64,000 nt of DNA from Juglans regia (Eukaryota > Streptophyta > Magnoliopsida > Fagales > Juglandaceae): assembly GCF_001411555.2 (NCBI RefSeq), contig NC_049904.1, forward strand, positions 33,561,473-33,625,472, written 5' to 3'. Every line of letters starts with the position of its first letter. The stretch's first letter is position 1. Of the stretch, positions 22,501 through 33,145 are shown in pieces. The position numbers and the translations under genes were made by a program. Below the pieces are notes generated by a model, which was given only the letters and a program-made list of their open reading frames with translations, made no database searches and was not told the DNA's origin.

Positions 22501-24330
22501 TTTTGAACTTCATGGACTACAATCTCCGGTCTGATTCATCGTCCCGCCAAAAATTATGGTAAATGTTTCTCTTTCAACTATATACATATATATATATATA
22601 TATATATTTATAAGAAATGATAGTTACTAGTATAGTATAATTATTTTAAAAAGAATAAATATATACGAGATTTATATAAAAAAAAATTAACTTTTAATAA
22701 TAAATTATATTCTTTTTCAAAATAACTACACAATATTTATATATTCTACAATTACACGTAACATTACTATATATATATATATATATATATATTATCTTGT
22801 TCTTGATCAATGTAACTCTTTTTACGGGGAGACAAGGCTATTAATTGAGGGAGTGCCCATTGGTCCCAAAAACAAGAGGGAATCGTGGAATGGGCGTATT
22901 GACCTATGCAAAGGACATTTAGTGCATGCATGCAGGGCCACAAAAAAAGCTAAGACACCAACTTTTATACTGTTTGGTCATTTTCATTTTCTTGGGGAAA
23001 TCTATATTAATTTCTAGGAAGATGCGCATCTCATTGTTGGGTTATTATCTCACTAATTACCACGCTAACATTAAATGTCACCAACACAATATGTACTCGA
23101 TCTTATCACTACTATATATTATTATTTTGGGATAAGGAAATATTTTCTGGCATCGATTTCGTACAAACTTTAATTTTGACAAGTTAAAGCCTGCAGAGTG
23201 TTTGTTTGTTTGTCCGGAAAACAAAAAAGAAAAGATCAAATGTAGCTCATTCCATTGTACATAAACGAAGTGAGCTGAAAACGATGGATCGCAGAACACT
23301 ACTGATAATTATTATATATCCTCAAATATCGTGACCGTTGTTTGTATTGACTTCCACTTAACATCCCTCCGGCCCAAGGGATAAGTAAAATGCATTTCTA
23401 ATTCTACAGTTACTTTTGGAGGCCAAAAATGGAGTTGAAATGTATTTAAACTCGCACTAAAAAATGAATCATTAAGCAGATATCTCTGCATCATTTACAG
23501 TAATTAAGGTAGGGTTTGATTAAAAAACTAAAGTGCATATGGCACAAGGTTTAGAAGCTTCGATCGCCGCTATGACAAGAATCTGGTTTCGGAGATTGAA
23601 GAGGCCAGCATCTAGGTTAAGCCGAAGCAAAGTCTCGAAGGTGGAGCTAGCTTTGACAATTACTTTGTTCTTTTATCATATGTTATATGGCAATTAGTGC
23701 ATGCAGACTGCAGTCTGACGCAACCGTGGATTGTTTTTTCATAATATGGAGCTTAGCTAGCTAGCTAGCTAGCAACTAACCCAGTTTTGTTTTTATTTTT
23801 CTGGGCCGTATTGACCTTTTGGTTGACTTCTTAAAGTTGCACGATACCCTTTTATATATATCGATCAAGCCAGTCAGGACCAACGGATCAACAAGCTGGA
23901 CCTTGATTACAGACAATTACTTTTCGAAAGAGTGGGGCTCTATATGCATGGACAGTACTCACGCATATATATTTTTGTTACTGTTTACTATATATATACA
24001 TGACTGTTTATTACGTCGAATAGTACTACATTGCACAGTCATGTAATGACTAGTAACGATCGAGAATGTCATGAGGAGACCTTTTTCGGCCTGTAAATCT
24101 GTCCGTTTTTCTAGTATTTTTTTTTTGTGAAAAACTATCTTGCCTCTTTTATTTGACCGCTCAAGTTAATCCTTGGTCAAAAATTTTTTTTATTATTTAA
24201 TGATTAAGAAAATAATTTTAAATATATTGATATATATTTTTTATTTTTTAAAAATATTAAAATATATATATAAAAAAAATATATTAAACAGTACATCAAC
24301 AGTAAGAGTGGGACGACGTAATAGCCCCAC
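19536..24330. other. Spacer between the two OVATE genes, first part
   Basis: The first ~300 bases are probably 3' UTR of the OFP gene. The rest has microsatellites: (AT)n at 20371-20393 and 20402-20416, (CT)n at 20862-20884, (AT)n near 22588-22607 and 22769-22792, and (AGCT)n at 23755-23772. There is one miniature transposon (22613-22770). Two short frames with some peptide-like character (21832-22071 minus and 23539-23697 plus) are discussed under findings but not called as genes. Confidence 0.4.
22613..22772 (-). mobile_element. Miniature transposon, family 2
   Basis: About 160 bp, with 'ATACGAGATTTATATAAAAA' and 'AATAATAAATTATATTC' blocks and the terminal 'ACAATTACACGTAACATTAC', aligning with 3930-4080 and 9268-9438. 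AT-rich and non-coding. It is flanked by (AT)n tracts on both sides. Confidence 0.55.
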
Positions 24331-24798
24331 TGAGCACTAGCATTGGACTCATCAAATGAGTCCAATCTTTAAAATTTGATGATTTTGGTTTTAAAATCCT
24401 GGTATTGGATTCACCATATGCTCAAATGTCAAGTTTTTAGCTACAGTACATTCATCTTCAAATTTGAAGACTCACTATTCACACTCTATAACAATTATTT
24501 TATTTATTTAAATTATTGTTTCTCAATTTTGAGCCACAATATATTTAAGTTAGGAAATAATAATTTAAATATTAAATTAAATTATTAATTAACATATAGT
24601 TAGTATAATTGTCAAATATGAAAAAAATAAATTAAAAATATTATTATTAACGAAATAATATTATATTATTATTTTGATGAATCTAATGGTTAATCCAATG
24701 TGGGGTTATGGATAGAGAGGTTTTGGATTAATGAAAAATATGTACTTTTCATCAAATTTTAAAGATAAAAATGATGAATCCAATGCTAATGCTCTTAT
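24331..24798. mobile_element. Miniature transposon, family 4 (~470 bp)
   Basis: The left end is GAGCACTAGCATTGGACTCA and the right end, in reverse, is AAGAGCATTAGCATTGGATT followed by CATCA. The near-perfect inverted termini of ~23 bp, an AT-rich non-coding middle and internal 'GGATTCA' direct and inverted repeats fit a MITE. A solo fragment with the same end motif lies at 17282-17325. Confidence 0.7.
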
Positions 24799-26985
24799 TC
24801 TTTTTAGAAGACTGTTCACGCACGGGGATTCATGTTCATCAATGGGTGCGGCCCAAGGCCGGGTTCGAATAGTGTATGAACAATTGAACAGTAGTACTAG
24901 TACTGTAAAAAATCTGCCCCGTATTTCATTTCCGTGCAACATGAATCTGATCATATACACCAGCAGGACACTTCAATAATTCTTGCTTCTGAGTGAGTGG
25001 ATTCGGAATAGACGTGTGCATGTGTGATCATGTACGTGCATGCATGCTTGATCATTACACGGATAGATCAGTTGTTTCAGGTTAATTAAAAAATATCATA
25101 AAAACAAAGGTGTGATTAATATGATATATTAATATACATTCCGTAAGATATTATATCTTTTATTTGGCAGTCATGATCTGGAGGATCGAACGATCATATA
25201 TATATTTTTACCTTTTGAACAACGCCTTCACATGCGCGCATGACCACGATCCACTATATATTATATGCTTTGTTCCTGAACTTCCTCGATAAAATTTAAG
25301 TTACCCAAAAAAATCTAGCTAGAAAAAATATCTACTGCCACCAGAAAGCTGAATGGCAGTTCTTTGTGTTCCAGATAATTATATGACAACTTGTAGTTAT
25401 TTGACAGTCAAAACAATGGATTTACAATATTGCATGCATGTTCAATATTGAATATTGAAGCTAGTCCAGTTCTTCTACGCACAAGCAGTTTTGGGTACCA
25501 ATTAAGTACCAATGACTGACGTGGCTCTTATTATATTAAAAAAAACAAAAAAAAAATACAAAACTGGAAAAGAAGAAGATATACACGGCAAAACTCAGAG
25601 CTGTTCGCAGAAAAAATCCAAGTTAAAATATCAAAATTGCTCTCTGTTTTTTTCAATCCCCAACATAGAAGCCAAGGGTTACAACAGCAGTTCGTTAAGA
25701 TTAGTTTCTAACCTATTGTCATCTTCCCTATTCTCAACTTGCATCTCATAGAAAATCTTTAAGAATTAATGGCGACTTGAGTCATTGACTCTATCCAGGC
25801 GAGCTAAGTCTTTTAGTGGGAAAAAAAAAAGATGAGGATCGATAAGCTGCCTTTGATTATTTAGACTTGCACCTGTTCCCAGAAACTTCTAAGGCAAGTG
25901 ATTCCAATCTATTAAAAAAAAAAAGCACGCTTCTGGAAAAGAAATTACGAAATTGGAGAAATTTAAACCAACAGATCTTCAAATATTGTCTAAAAAGAGA
26001 GTCACAAATAGTAGAAAGAAGAGACTCAAACTCGATCTTTGTTTTGGAGGTGAAAAATCAACTGATTTTGGATTGATTTATGATTACCTTGAGAATGAAA
26101 AAGAAATATGAACTCAAGTATAGGCTCATCTGGAATGAACTTGAAAATTCGTGGGGCGAAGAAGTCAAGGCTTCAGATGCTGCTGCCAAGGGCAGAAAGA
26201 ATAAATGAGTTTTCACTTTATGGGTCATGCCTGACGGATGCACAATGGCTGCGCAAAGTCGCTTGCGTTTAGAATTTTTCCAAAGGTAAATATTTTTTCT
26301 TTTTCTTTTTCTGGCGCAGCCACGATAACGTTGCAGCTGGGTGAGGATATATGCAGAGTGTTGCACCACGCCAAATTATGCGCTGGAATTGTACCTATCT
26401 TATGACAATGACTATGATCTAGTTTAAAATGAACGGTCCTGCATGATTGTGTTCATTTATAATTTCTCAATCGAGGTTGATCAGGAACTGATCACTTCTG
26501 GAACATATCCAATGGTTAATGTTTGTCCCTGAAATCAATGGTCTGCAGATGATACTTTTTGAATATTCAATAACCCAATTAAGCAACTATTTATCAAAAT
26601 GTCGACGTGATTACGTGAACCCATTATAGTTTCTTATTATTCTTATAACTTATTGCAGGAAGAATGGCATTTAAGAAAGCTCCTAATTATATATACGTTA
26701 AAAATAAAATAAGATTATCAGAAAATAGCTAGCATAGCCAGGCTTAGAAAATTTAGTAGGGATTTGTGTCTCATGAGCTCTCTCTCCTGCGCAATAGAAG
26801 GACGAGTACTGTTACCTTCACACACGGCTGGCCTGTAATATCATTCTCTCCACACGTGTATACTTTGTGAATGAGAGAGAGAGAGAGAGAGAGAGTTTTC
26901 ACTGTATCAGAAGAACGTTTCACTATCATTTGTCAAACGTACTGGTATGCATATTTTTCCATTAGATTAGATGGTTAAAGATGAA
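24799..26985. other. Spacer between the two OVATE genes, second part
   Basis: No gene supported. (GA)n microsatellite at 26872-26894. Frames at 25512-25751, 25867-26076 and 26058-26369 have no recognisable domains. Confidence 0.4.
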
Positions 26986-27702
26986 CTACCACCTTTTTAT
27001 TATCCCCTTCTGACCTTCTAATGATGAAGATAAACAAGGAGCAGTATCACTATATTCCTCAGCTTCTGTTGAGGATATGCACCGAGTGGAAGAGGAAGAT
27101 AAAGAAGAAAAAGGAGAAGGAGGAGAATGAGAACAAGAACAAGACGAAGACGAAGCAAATGCAAGACCAACCAACAAATCAACAAAAGCTCCAACAATGT
27201 ACCCATGATTGTTCTTCCCATTTGCCCTCAAATACCAGCACAAGAGCTCTTCAAAACCTTCCCATTCTTTCACCCCCTGAGCCTCCACCATCTCTTCCAT
27301 GGACTTCCGAAAATCCACGTAAGGGTGCTGGGACTCCATTGACACTATCACGCTGTCCTTGAATGGAAACAACCCTTTGTTTGCCTCTTCCAAGATCGAA
27401 CTCGTCTCTCCGGGCTTGAAAAACAGCCTCTCCGACCGCAGCCCTCGAATCATTGTCTCTATCGGGTCTATTCCGGCGCCGTCTTCCCCGATCGTTGTGA
27501 AGCTCGCGGACTCGGATGACTCAGTTGTCTCTAACACATCAATGCGGGTATCTAGGTAGATTGAGTTCATGGTATTGTAAACGTCGACATTGCTGGTTCG
27601 GAAAGAAAGGGTTCTAGGTTGGTTACAAGAAGGCCAAGGCCATGTCGATCTTGTCTCATGAGTGTTTTTGTAAAGAAAGGGGAGCTTCATTTTCTTTCCC
27701 AT
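26986..27702 (-). CDS. OVATE family protein, OFP13/15/18-like transcription repressor
   Basis: Intact single-exon frame of 238 aa. The N-terminus 'MGKKMKLPFLYKN' with 'WPWPSCNQPRTLSFR' (21-35) is the signature of the OFP13/15/16/18 group. The OVATE domain spans ~118-180: 'DSVIVSMESQHPYVDFRKSM', 'WEGFEELLCWYLRANGKNNH', then 'GAFVDLLVGL'. The tail (~183-238) is Ser-rich and acidic. OFPs act as transcriptional repressors and in TRM-OFP control of organ shape. It converges on the OFP at 18966-19535. The start is fixed by the conserved N-terminal block. Confidence 0.93.
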   Translation of the reverse strand: MGKKMKLPFLYKNTHETRSTWPWPSCNQPRTLSFRTSNVDVYNTMNSIYLDTRIDVLETTESSESASFTTIGEDGAGIDPIETMIRGLRSERLFFKPGETSSILEEANKGLFPFKDSVIVSMESQHPYVDFRKSMEEMVEAQGVKEWEGFEELLCWYLRANGKNNHGYIVGAFVDLLVGLAFASSSSCSCSHSPPSPFSSLSSSSTRCISSTEAEEYSDTAPCLSSSLEGQKGIIKRW

Positions 27703-28756
27703 CGATCTCTGGTTTTTCTTAGATGCTTGGTGAGGAATGTGGGTTCAAATGGGCTTTATGGAGCCGTGAGATGTGAGTTGTGTTTGTGGCATTAATGGTA
27801 GGATGGGCGAGAGATTTGGGGGGAATGACAAAACAAGTTGGGGGAGTTGGACATATGAAATAGAAGGTTGGTGGGGTCTTTTCTTGTGCATTAAATTATC
27901 GTCCATAGAAGAAAATGGCCTTTCAGCTCAGCCAATTCAATAATGGAGCATTTCTTTTGCTTAGCAAATAAAAAAAATTAAAAAAAAAAAAAGATGTAGT
28001 AGTCGTTTCAAGTACAATATTTTCCTTCAAAAGAGAAGTACAATCTTACCCTTTCTTTTGAGGAGTTCATGTACTTAGCTCAATTAATTATTAACTAGTT
28101 GCATTGAAGGATTGACATCATGATGATGTAGTACTTTTCCGGGTACATATAATAATAATTTCAGAATTTCAAGCTCTCTTTGATCTTTTTTTTTTTTTTA
28201 GTTCCCTTCAATTTGAAAGCATAATCCAAAACAAGTAATTGGAGTTTGACATCTTTGCTGAACGTATCCCCTATATATGTCCAACTTCTTTAATTAATAC
28301 CGAGATGCTTCATCATCATCAGGATAATGACTAACGATCGAGCTGTATATAAGACCAACAATATTATTATCAAACCCGTGACTGTAGATCATGTCATTCT
28401 ATAATGCCACAAAAAAAAAAAAAAGGCAAAAAAACAAACTATAAGCGTCATTAGAATTAGCTGACAAAATAGCATGCATGCATGCTAATTAATTAGAATG
28501 TAGAGCTTTTTTTTTAGAAGAGACGGAGTCATATGTTTAAGAGTGGCTCTCTCTCAATTTTATTAAAAATCATCACTTGTAGCATAAGAATACCGTGATA
28601 ATAGTGATAATAGACATGACACATGAAATTTACATATAGAGCAATAAAAAGCATCCCATGTATCTAAAAAACCAGACTAAAAAAAATAAAGACCCTCAAA
28701 CAAACCACACCAGGCGAAAAAAACGAAAACCACGACCCTCAAACAAAACACAGAAT
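27703..28756. other. Upstream region of the second OVATE gene
   Basis: The promoter and 5' UTR of the OFP gene are expected in the first several hundred bases. No further coding region seen. A-tracts at 27969-27994 and 28410-28424, T-tract at 28187-28199. Confidence 0.4.
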
Positions 28757-29576
28757 TTAAAGCCGTAAAGAAGGGAGGCCTATTTTCTCAAGTCTAACCA
28801 TTCCTCTTATAGCCTGCGATAATCTGTCACCTTCTCCATATACTTTCTTGGTACCAGCCTCACCATCCCGAGCAAGTGAATCAGCAACTTGGTTGCCTTC
28901 ACGAAAAATATGAGAAACTGTGAACCTCATTCCGTCGAGACTTTCTAGTAATTGCTCCCAATAGTCCCTCAAATACCACATGCACGTTACATGCGCTTGT
29001 GGTCAACCAGTGCACTAATATAGCAGAATCACATTCAATTTCCATCTGATAAAAACCATGCTCTTTATAAACCTTAACACCCCTGGACAAGGCTATTAGT
29101 TCAGTAGTATTATTAGTACTAGACCCAAAATAATCCAAAAATGCGGCTCTAACATTCCTTAAATGATCTCTAATCACTCCACCACCACCACAAGTCCCCG
29201 GGTTTCCCTTACAGCTACCATCAACATTTAGTTTCATCCACCCCCGACTCAGTTTGGACCATATCATTGTACATATCGGACGATTAACAACATGCTTAAT
29301 GGGCACGTTTATAGCTGACAAAATAGTTTGATCACTTGATGAAAGACTGCTACACTTAGCCATATTCTCATATATATGGTAAAGCCAAAACTTCACCGAA
29401 AACCAGATGGTCTCATCCGATTCAGACGTCGACTCCATTCTCGCTTTGCATCTGTGCAACCACAACCTCCAAGTTATAATATTTACATCAGAACCCTCTT
29501 TACCAGCCTTAACCGAGTGCACCACCCCAAGAGCTCTATTTTCTCCGATCATTTCAACAAGAGCATTCTCATCCAA
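28757..29576 (-). pseudogene. RNase H-like domain remnant of a LINE ORF2, frameshifted
   Basis: Two overlapping minus-strand frames (29576-28899 and 28981-28757) together give the 3' end of a plant non-LTR retrotransposon. The first contains 'WMKLNVDGSCKGNPG', 'GGGGVIRDHLRNV', 'NNTTELIALSRGV' and 'MEIECDSAILVHWL', which hold the first three RNase H acidic residues (D, E, D). The second contains 'FREGNQVADSLARDG' with the last aspartate. A 1-base shift near 28980-28990 separates them, so the domain is broken. No reverse transcriptase domain lies upstream. An AATAAAA-like signal at 28556-28566 (minus sense) follows the stop. It could be a dead domesticated RNase H gene, but a truncated LINE is simpler. 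Confidence 0.75.
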
Positions 29577-29618
29577 GCATTACCAACCCAAAAATCTTTA
29601 ACTAAACCCAAGATGTAG

Positions 29619-32600
29619 AGTTCTTGTTAACTAGCGTCATTAATATATGTACGTATGTGTCGTTTAGGTATTAGAAATTAGTGGCAAATAGTTCTCTGTT
29701 TACCAGACTGATCAAATATTAATACTTTCTAATTAAACCAATACTAATCCTGAAATGATCTTTTTATTTTTTTAATTCTTTCAGGGAAGATATATAGCTA
29801 CGGCCAACAGATCTATTTTGGTTTCTTTTAAGTACACCTGCATGCATGTGGTCCAAGACTCTAAATCGCTCGTACGTGCAGAAACCACATTTAAATGGGT
29901 TTATTCGAAATAGGATCTCTTCTCTTAATTAGTTTAGTAGCTCAGAGACTGATATCAATATCATGGCCCAGGTTGCATATATGAAAAATACTGGATTATA
30001 TAAAGATAAATTTATAAATTGATGCGATTTGATTTGTTACGTTAGTTGGATATAAAGTTATTTTTATTGAAAAATAAATTTAATAAATTATATGAAGTGA
30101 TATTAATTTTTGAGATTATTTATATATATATATATATATATATTATATATGGCTGATGATCCCTAGCTCTATTCGGACTGGGACACTGCATGGCTGATCA
30201 GTCACTGACTAAGTTTAATTATCGTAGTTATCACGAAAGGACTCCTTGAAAACAGAACTCAGTTCTGAGTAGATAAAGTAGCTAGAGGCCGGGAGGAGAT
30301 ATATATAATGTAGGAAAGAGAAATAAACATTTGGGCCACATGGGAATGAAAATCGTGCGGAAGTATCCAAGACGTAACTCTCTTTCACGTGCGTCTTCAT
30401 GCATGCCAGTGTGAAGATTGAGACCCTTGAGTTAAAGGCACATCTATTTCCTCCTCAATTCGTGCAATATTGATATATAATTTTCTGTAGCAAGAGAAAG
30501 ATCAGAGAACTCAAGAGCTACAAGCTAGAGGCCGTTTGCTGCCATGACATCCGTTTCTTGCAATGCATGATCCTTGTAATACTAATTAATAGCATGTTCC
30601 CATGTACCAAAACCTCCAAAAAATAGGTCACATCCATCAGTTCAAGCTTGTCTTTGAATACTATGCTTGAACGCAACTTTCAGTCAATCCTAGGGCTGTA
30701 ATCTAATGATCGTGATCTTGGGGTACGGTAGAGAGACAGCTAATTTTATGCATATATAGGGTCATATTGTTCGTGTGGTTTTCTTGAGATTCTACAAAAC
30801 CAGGCGCATTTCCGGTCTAGGGGACCATATATATATATAGAGAGAGAGGTGGTCCTTACTTGCATGAATATCCACACAAATTTTCTTGAGGAATAAGATT
30901 CAGTTCCATTAGCAACCATGCATAGGGAAAAACAACAAAGCTGGTAACTTGCCCCACCATCGATCACATACCGTATTTTGCGATCGACTAGTAATCCTCC
31001 ACCAATATCTCATGTTCAAGATCAGACACAAAATAATTAATCAGCATAACACTAAGAAAAATAAGTATTTGTGACGGATTATTTGTAATAATAATGACTA
31101 CTTGTGACGAAAACATATTACTTTTGATAAGAAATAATCATTTTCACAGAAAATAACTTGTCACAAATAAACAGTTTTCTTGTAATGTAAATAGACGAAA
31201 CAATGAACTAAAGAGTTGGAACCCAATTAACTAGGTTTCTGTTTTTGTTTCCCTACTCCCTTTTCCTCATTTTGCGGAATTAATGTTGTCATGTGGATAT
31301 CATTTCTAGCTTGGGGACTGATCTTTATGCTCTTCTCCTTGGCCACGATTATATATGAACCCTAGGAGCGAGGATTTGGCGCCCATTAGGAACATTTACA
31401 GACATAATGCAAATCAAATGTGGCCACCTTATTCACATGAAATATGCCTTGTCCATACCAATAATATTATTTGGTTCCTATTGCCAAATCGAATGAGTAC
31501 TCCAATCAAATGATCATGTTAATTTCAAGACATATCATCTATGAGGGAGTGAAGATGAATCTCTGCAATTTTCTGAAAAAAGTATTTGATTGATCATGCA
31601 TATATATTGAAGTAGAAATAGTGAGTTGAATAATTAATTGCATGGACTAAGGTTCAAGCTCTTGTTTCATACGCTTTACTGCAGGTCAATTCAGTTACCT
31701 TCAAATCAGTAGTCTAGCTAGCAGCTCATACCTTTCAATTATTTGAAATCGACTTCGGGTCTCCAAAAATCAATCGACACTCCATGATTACTACCAAAAG
31801 CATCTTCCGTACCTCCATTGCAGCATCCCTCTTTTTGGCAAATGGTACATTGGCCACTTGTTAAAGGGATTCGTATGCATTTGCCCTCTTCTAGGTTAGA
31901 GTGCTCTGCTTTCACTGTATGAACTGATGGTGACTACATTTTCATTATGTTAGAAATATTCATTCCGATATTTTTAAGATTCAAATTTTAAAATTTATAT
32001 TTTAAATTAAATTATATCATGTTAATGATATGCGGTATAAAAATTTTCAATTACAACTATTTTTTAGAGAAGAGAGCTGAGTTAACATAAACGACTTCTT
32101 TTAAAGAAAATGAGCTTATATTTTATGAAGTTTAACAACGAGAACTTAAAATGAAAAACTTTAGAGAAATAGTTTAATTGCCCAATAAGCAATTGACACG
32201 TGGTGATCAAAACGGCCTTCTTACGAGTATGATATATATAGAAAGACAGCATCATCTTTTATTTTAATAAATGGTTTTTAGAGCAGTTGAACGTGGAGGA
32301 ATGCAAGTTCCCAATTTCATGTTAAGCCAGACGATCTGATCTAGCCACATGTTGGGCCAAAGATATTTACGGAGAGAGCAGAGAGGAAAGCTGAAGCCTA
32401 GCCCACATAGTAACCGGAGCCCAATATCCTTCAGTTATTAAAAAGAAGCTGAGAGGGCCCCAATCCCAGTCTTGGCAAGCCTCCATTCAAGGCCCAAGAT
32501 CGGAAGCGGCTGTTAAACATACCATTCAATTCATTTTTGGATGTAAACTCGACCATTCTGTACAAAAATGTTCATCGACATTCTTCCCTCTCCACCGGAA

Positions 32601-33145
32601 CAAGTACGAATACGGTCTAATACCACCTGATAAACTGATTTGGATAACGAGGAAAACTCGACTGCTTTAGCATCTAACGTGCAGATTGAGCGTAAACGCG
32701 CGCCTCGGATTTATGCATTGCACGTAGGACTTCAGCAACAACATTCTAACATGAAAAAATGTCGTGATGCATGGAAGCAATCAAGATTACGCATTTTCAC
32801 TTTAAACAAATTTCTTCGTAGATGAAGGGAACTAGGGGTTACTGAGAGTTTGGAACCAGAAAGAGTTCCAAAGAATCTGTCAAACAGAAGAGAAGACAAC
32901 TCGGGAGAGATTTCAATGTTTGAAAAACATATAAAATACCATTCATCAAACAGCATCTTTCAACATAGTTAAACAAAATAAGATGACAGAAACAACAATG
33001 AAGCCCTGCAGACTATAGGAGAAGCTTTCTACGGCATTCCCCTGTATGTTCTTCACTTCAACAGGAACGACACAGCATTAAAAACTATATGTTTTTGCAC
33101 ACTGCATATGCAATATGATCCATGATATCTATACCATCTTGAAAG
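29619..33145. other. Spacer downstream of UEV1
   Basis: AT-rich, no gene supported. It contains a family 3 miniature transposon (29995-30115), (TA)n at 30121-30143, and the UEV1 3' UTR at the right (roughly 32950-33145). Confidence 0.4.
29995..30115 (+). mobile_element. Miniature transposon, family 3 (partial)
   Basis: Shares 'ATAAATTTATAAATTGATG' and 'TACGTTAGTTGGATATAAAG' with the copies at 51590-51750 and 53785-53945. It is followed by a (TA)n tract. Confidence 0.5.
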
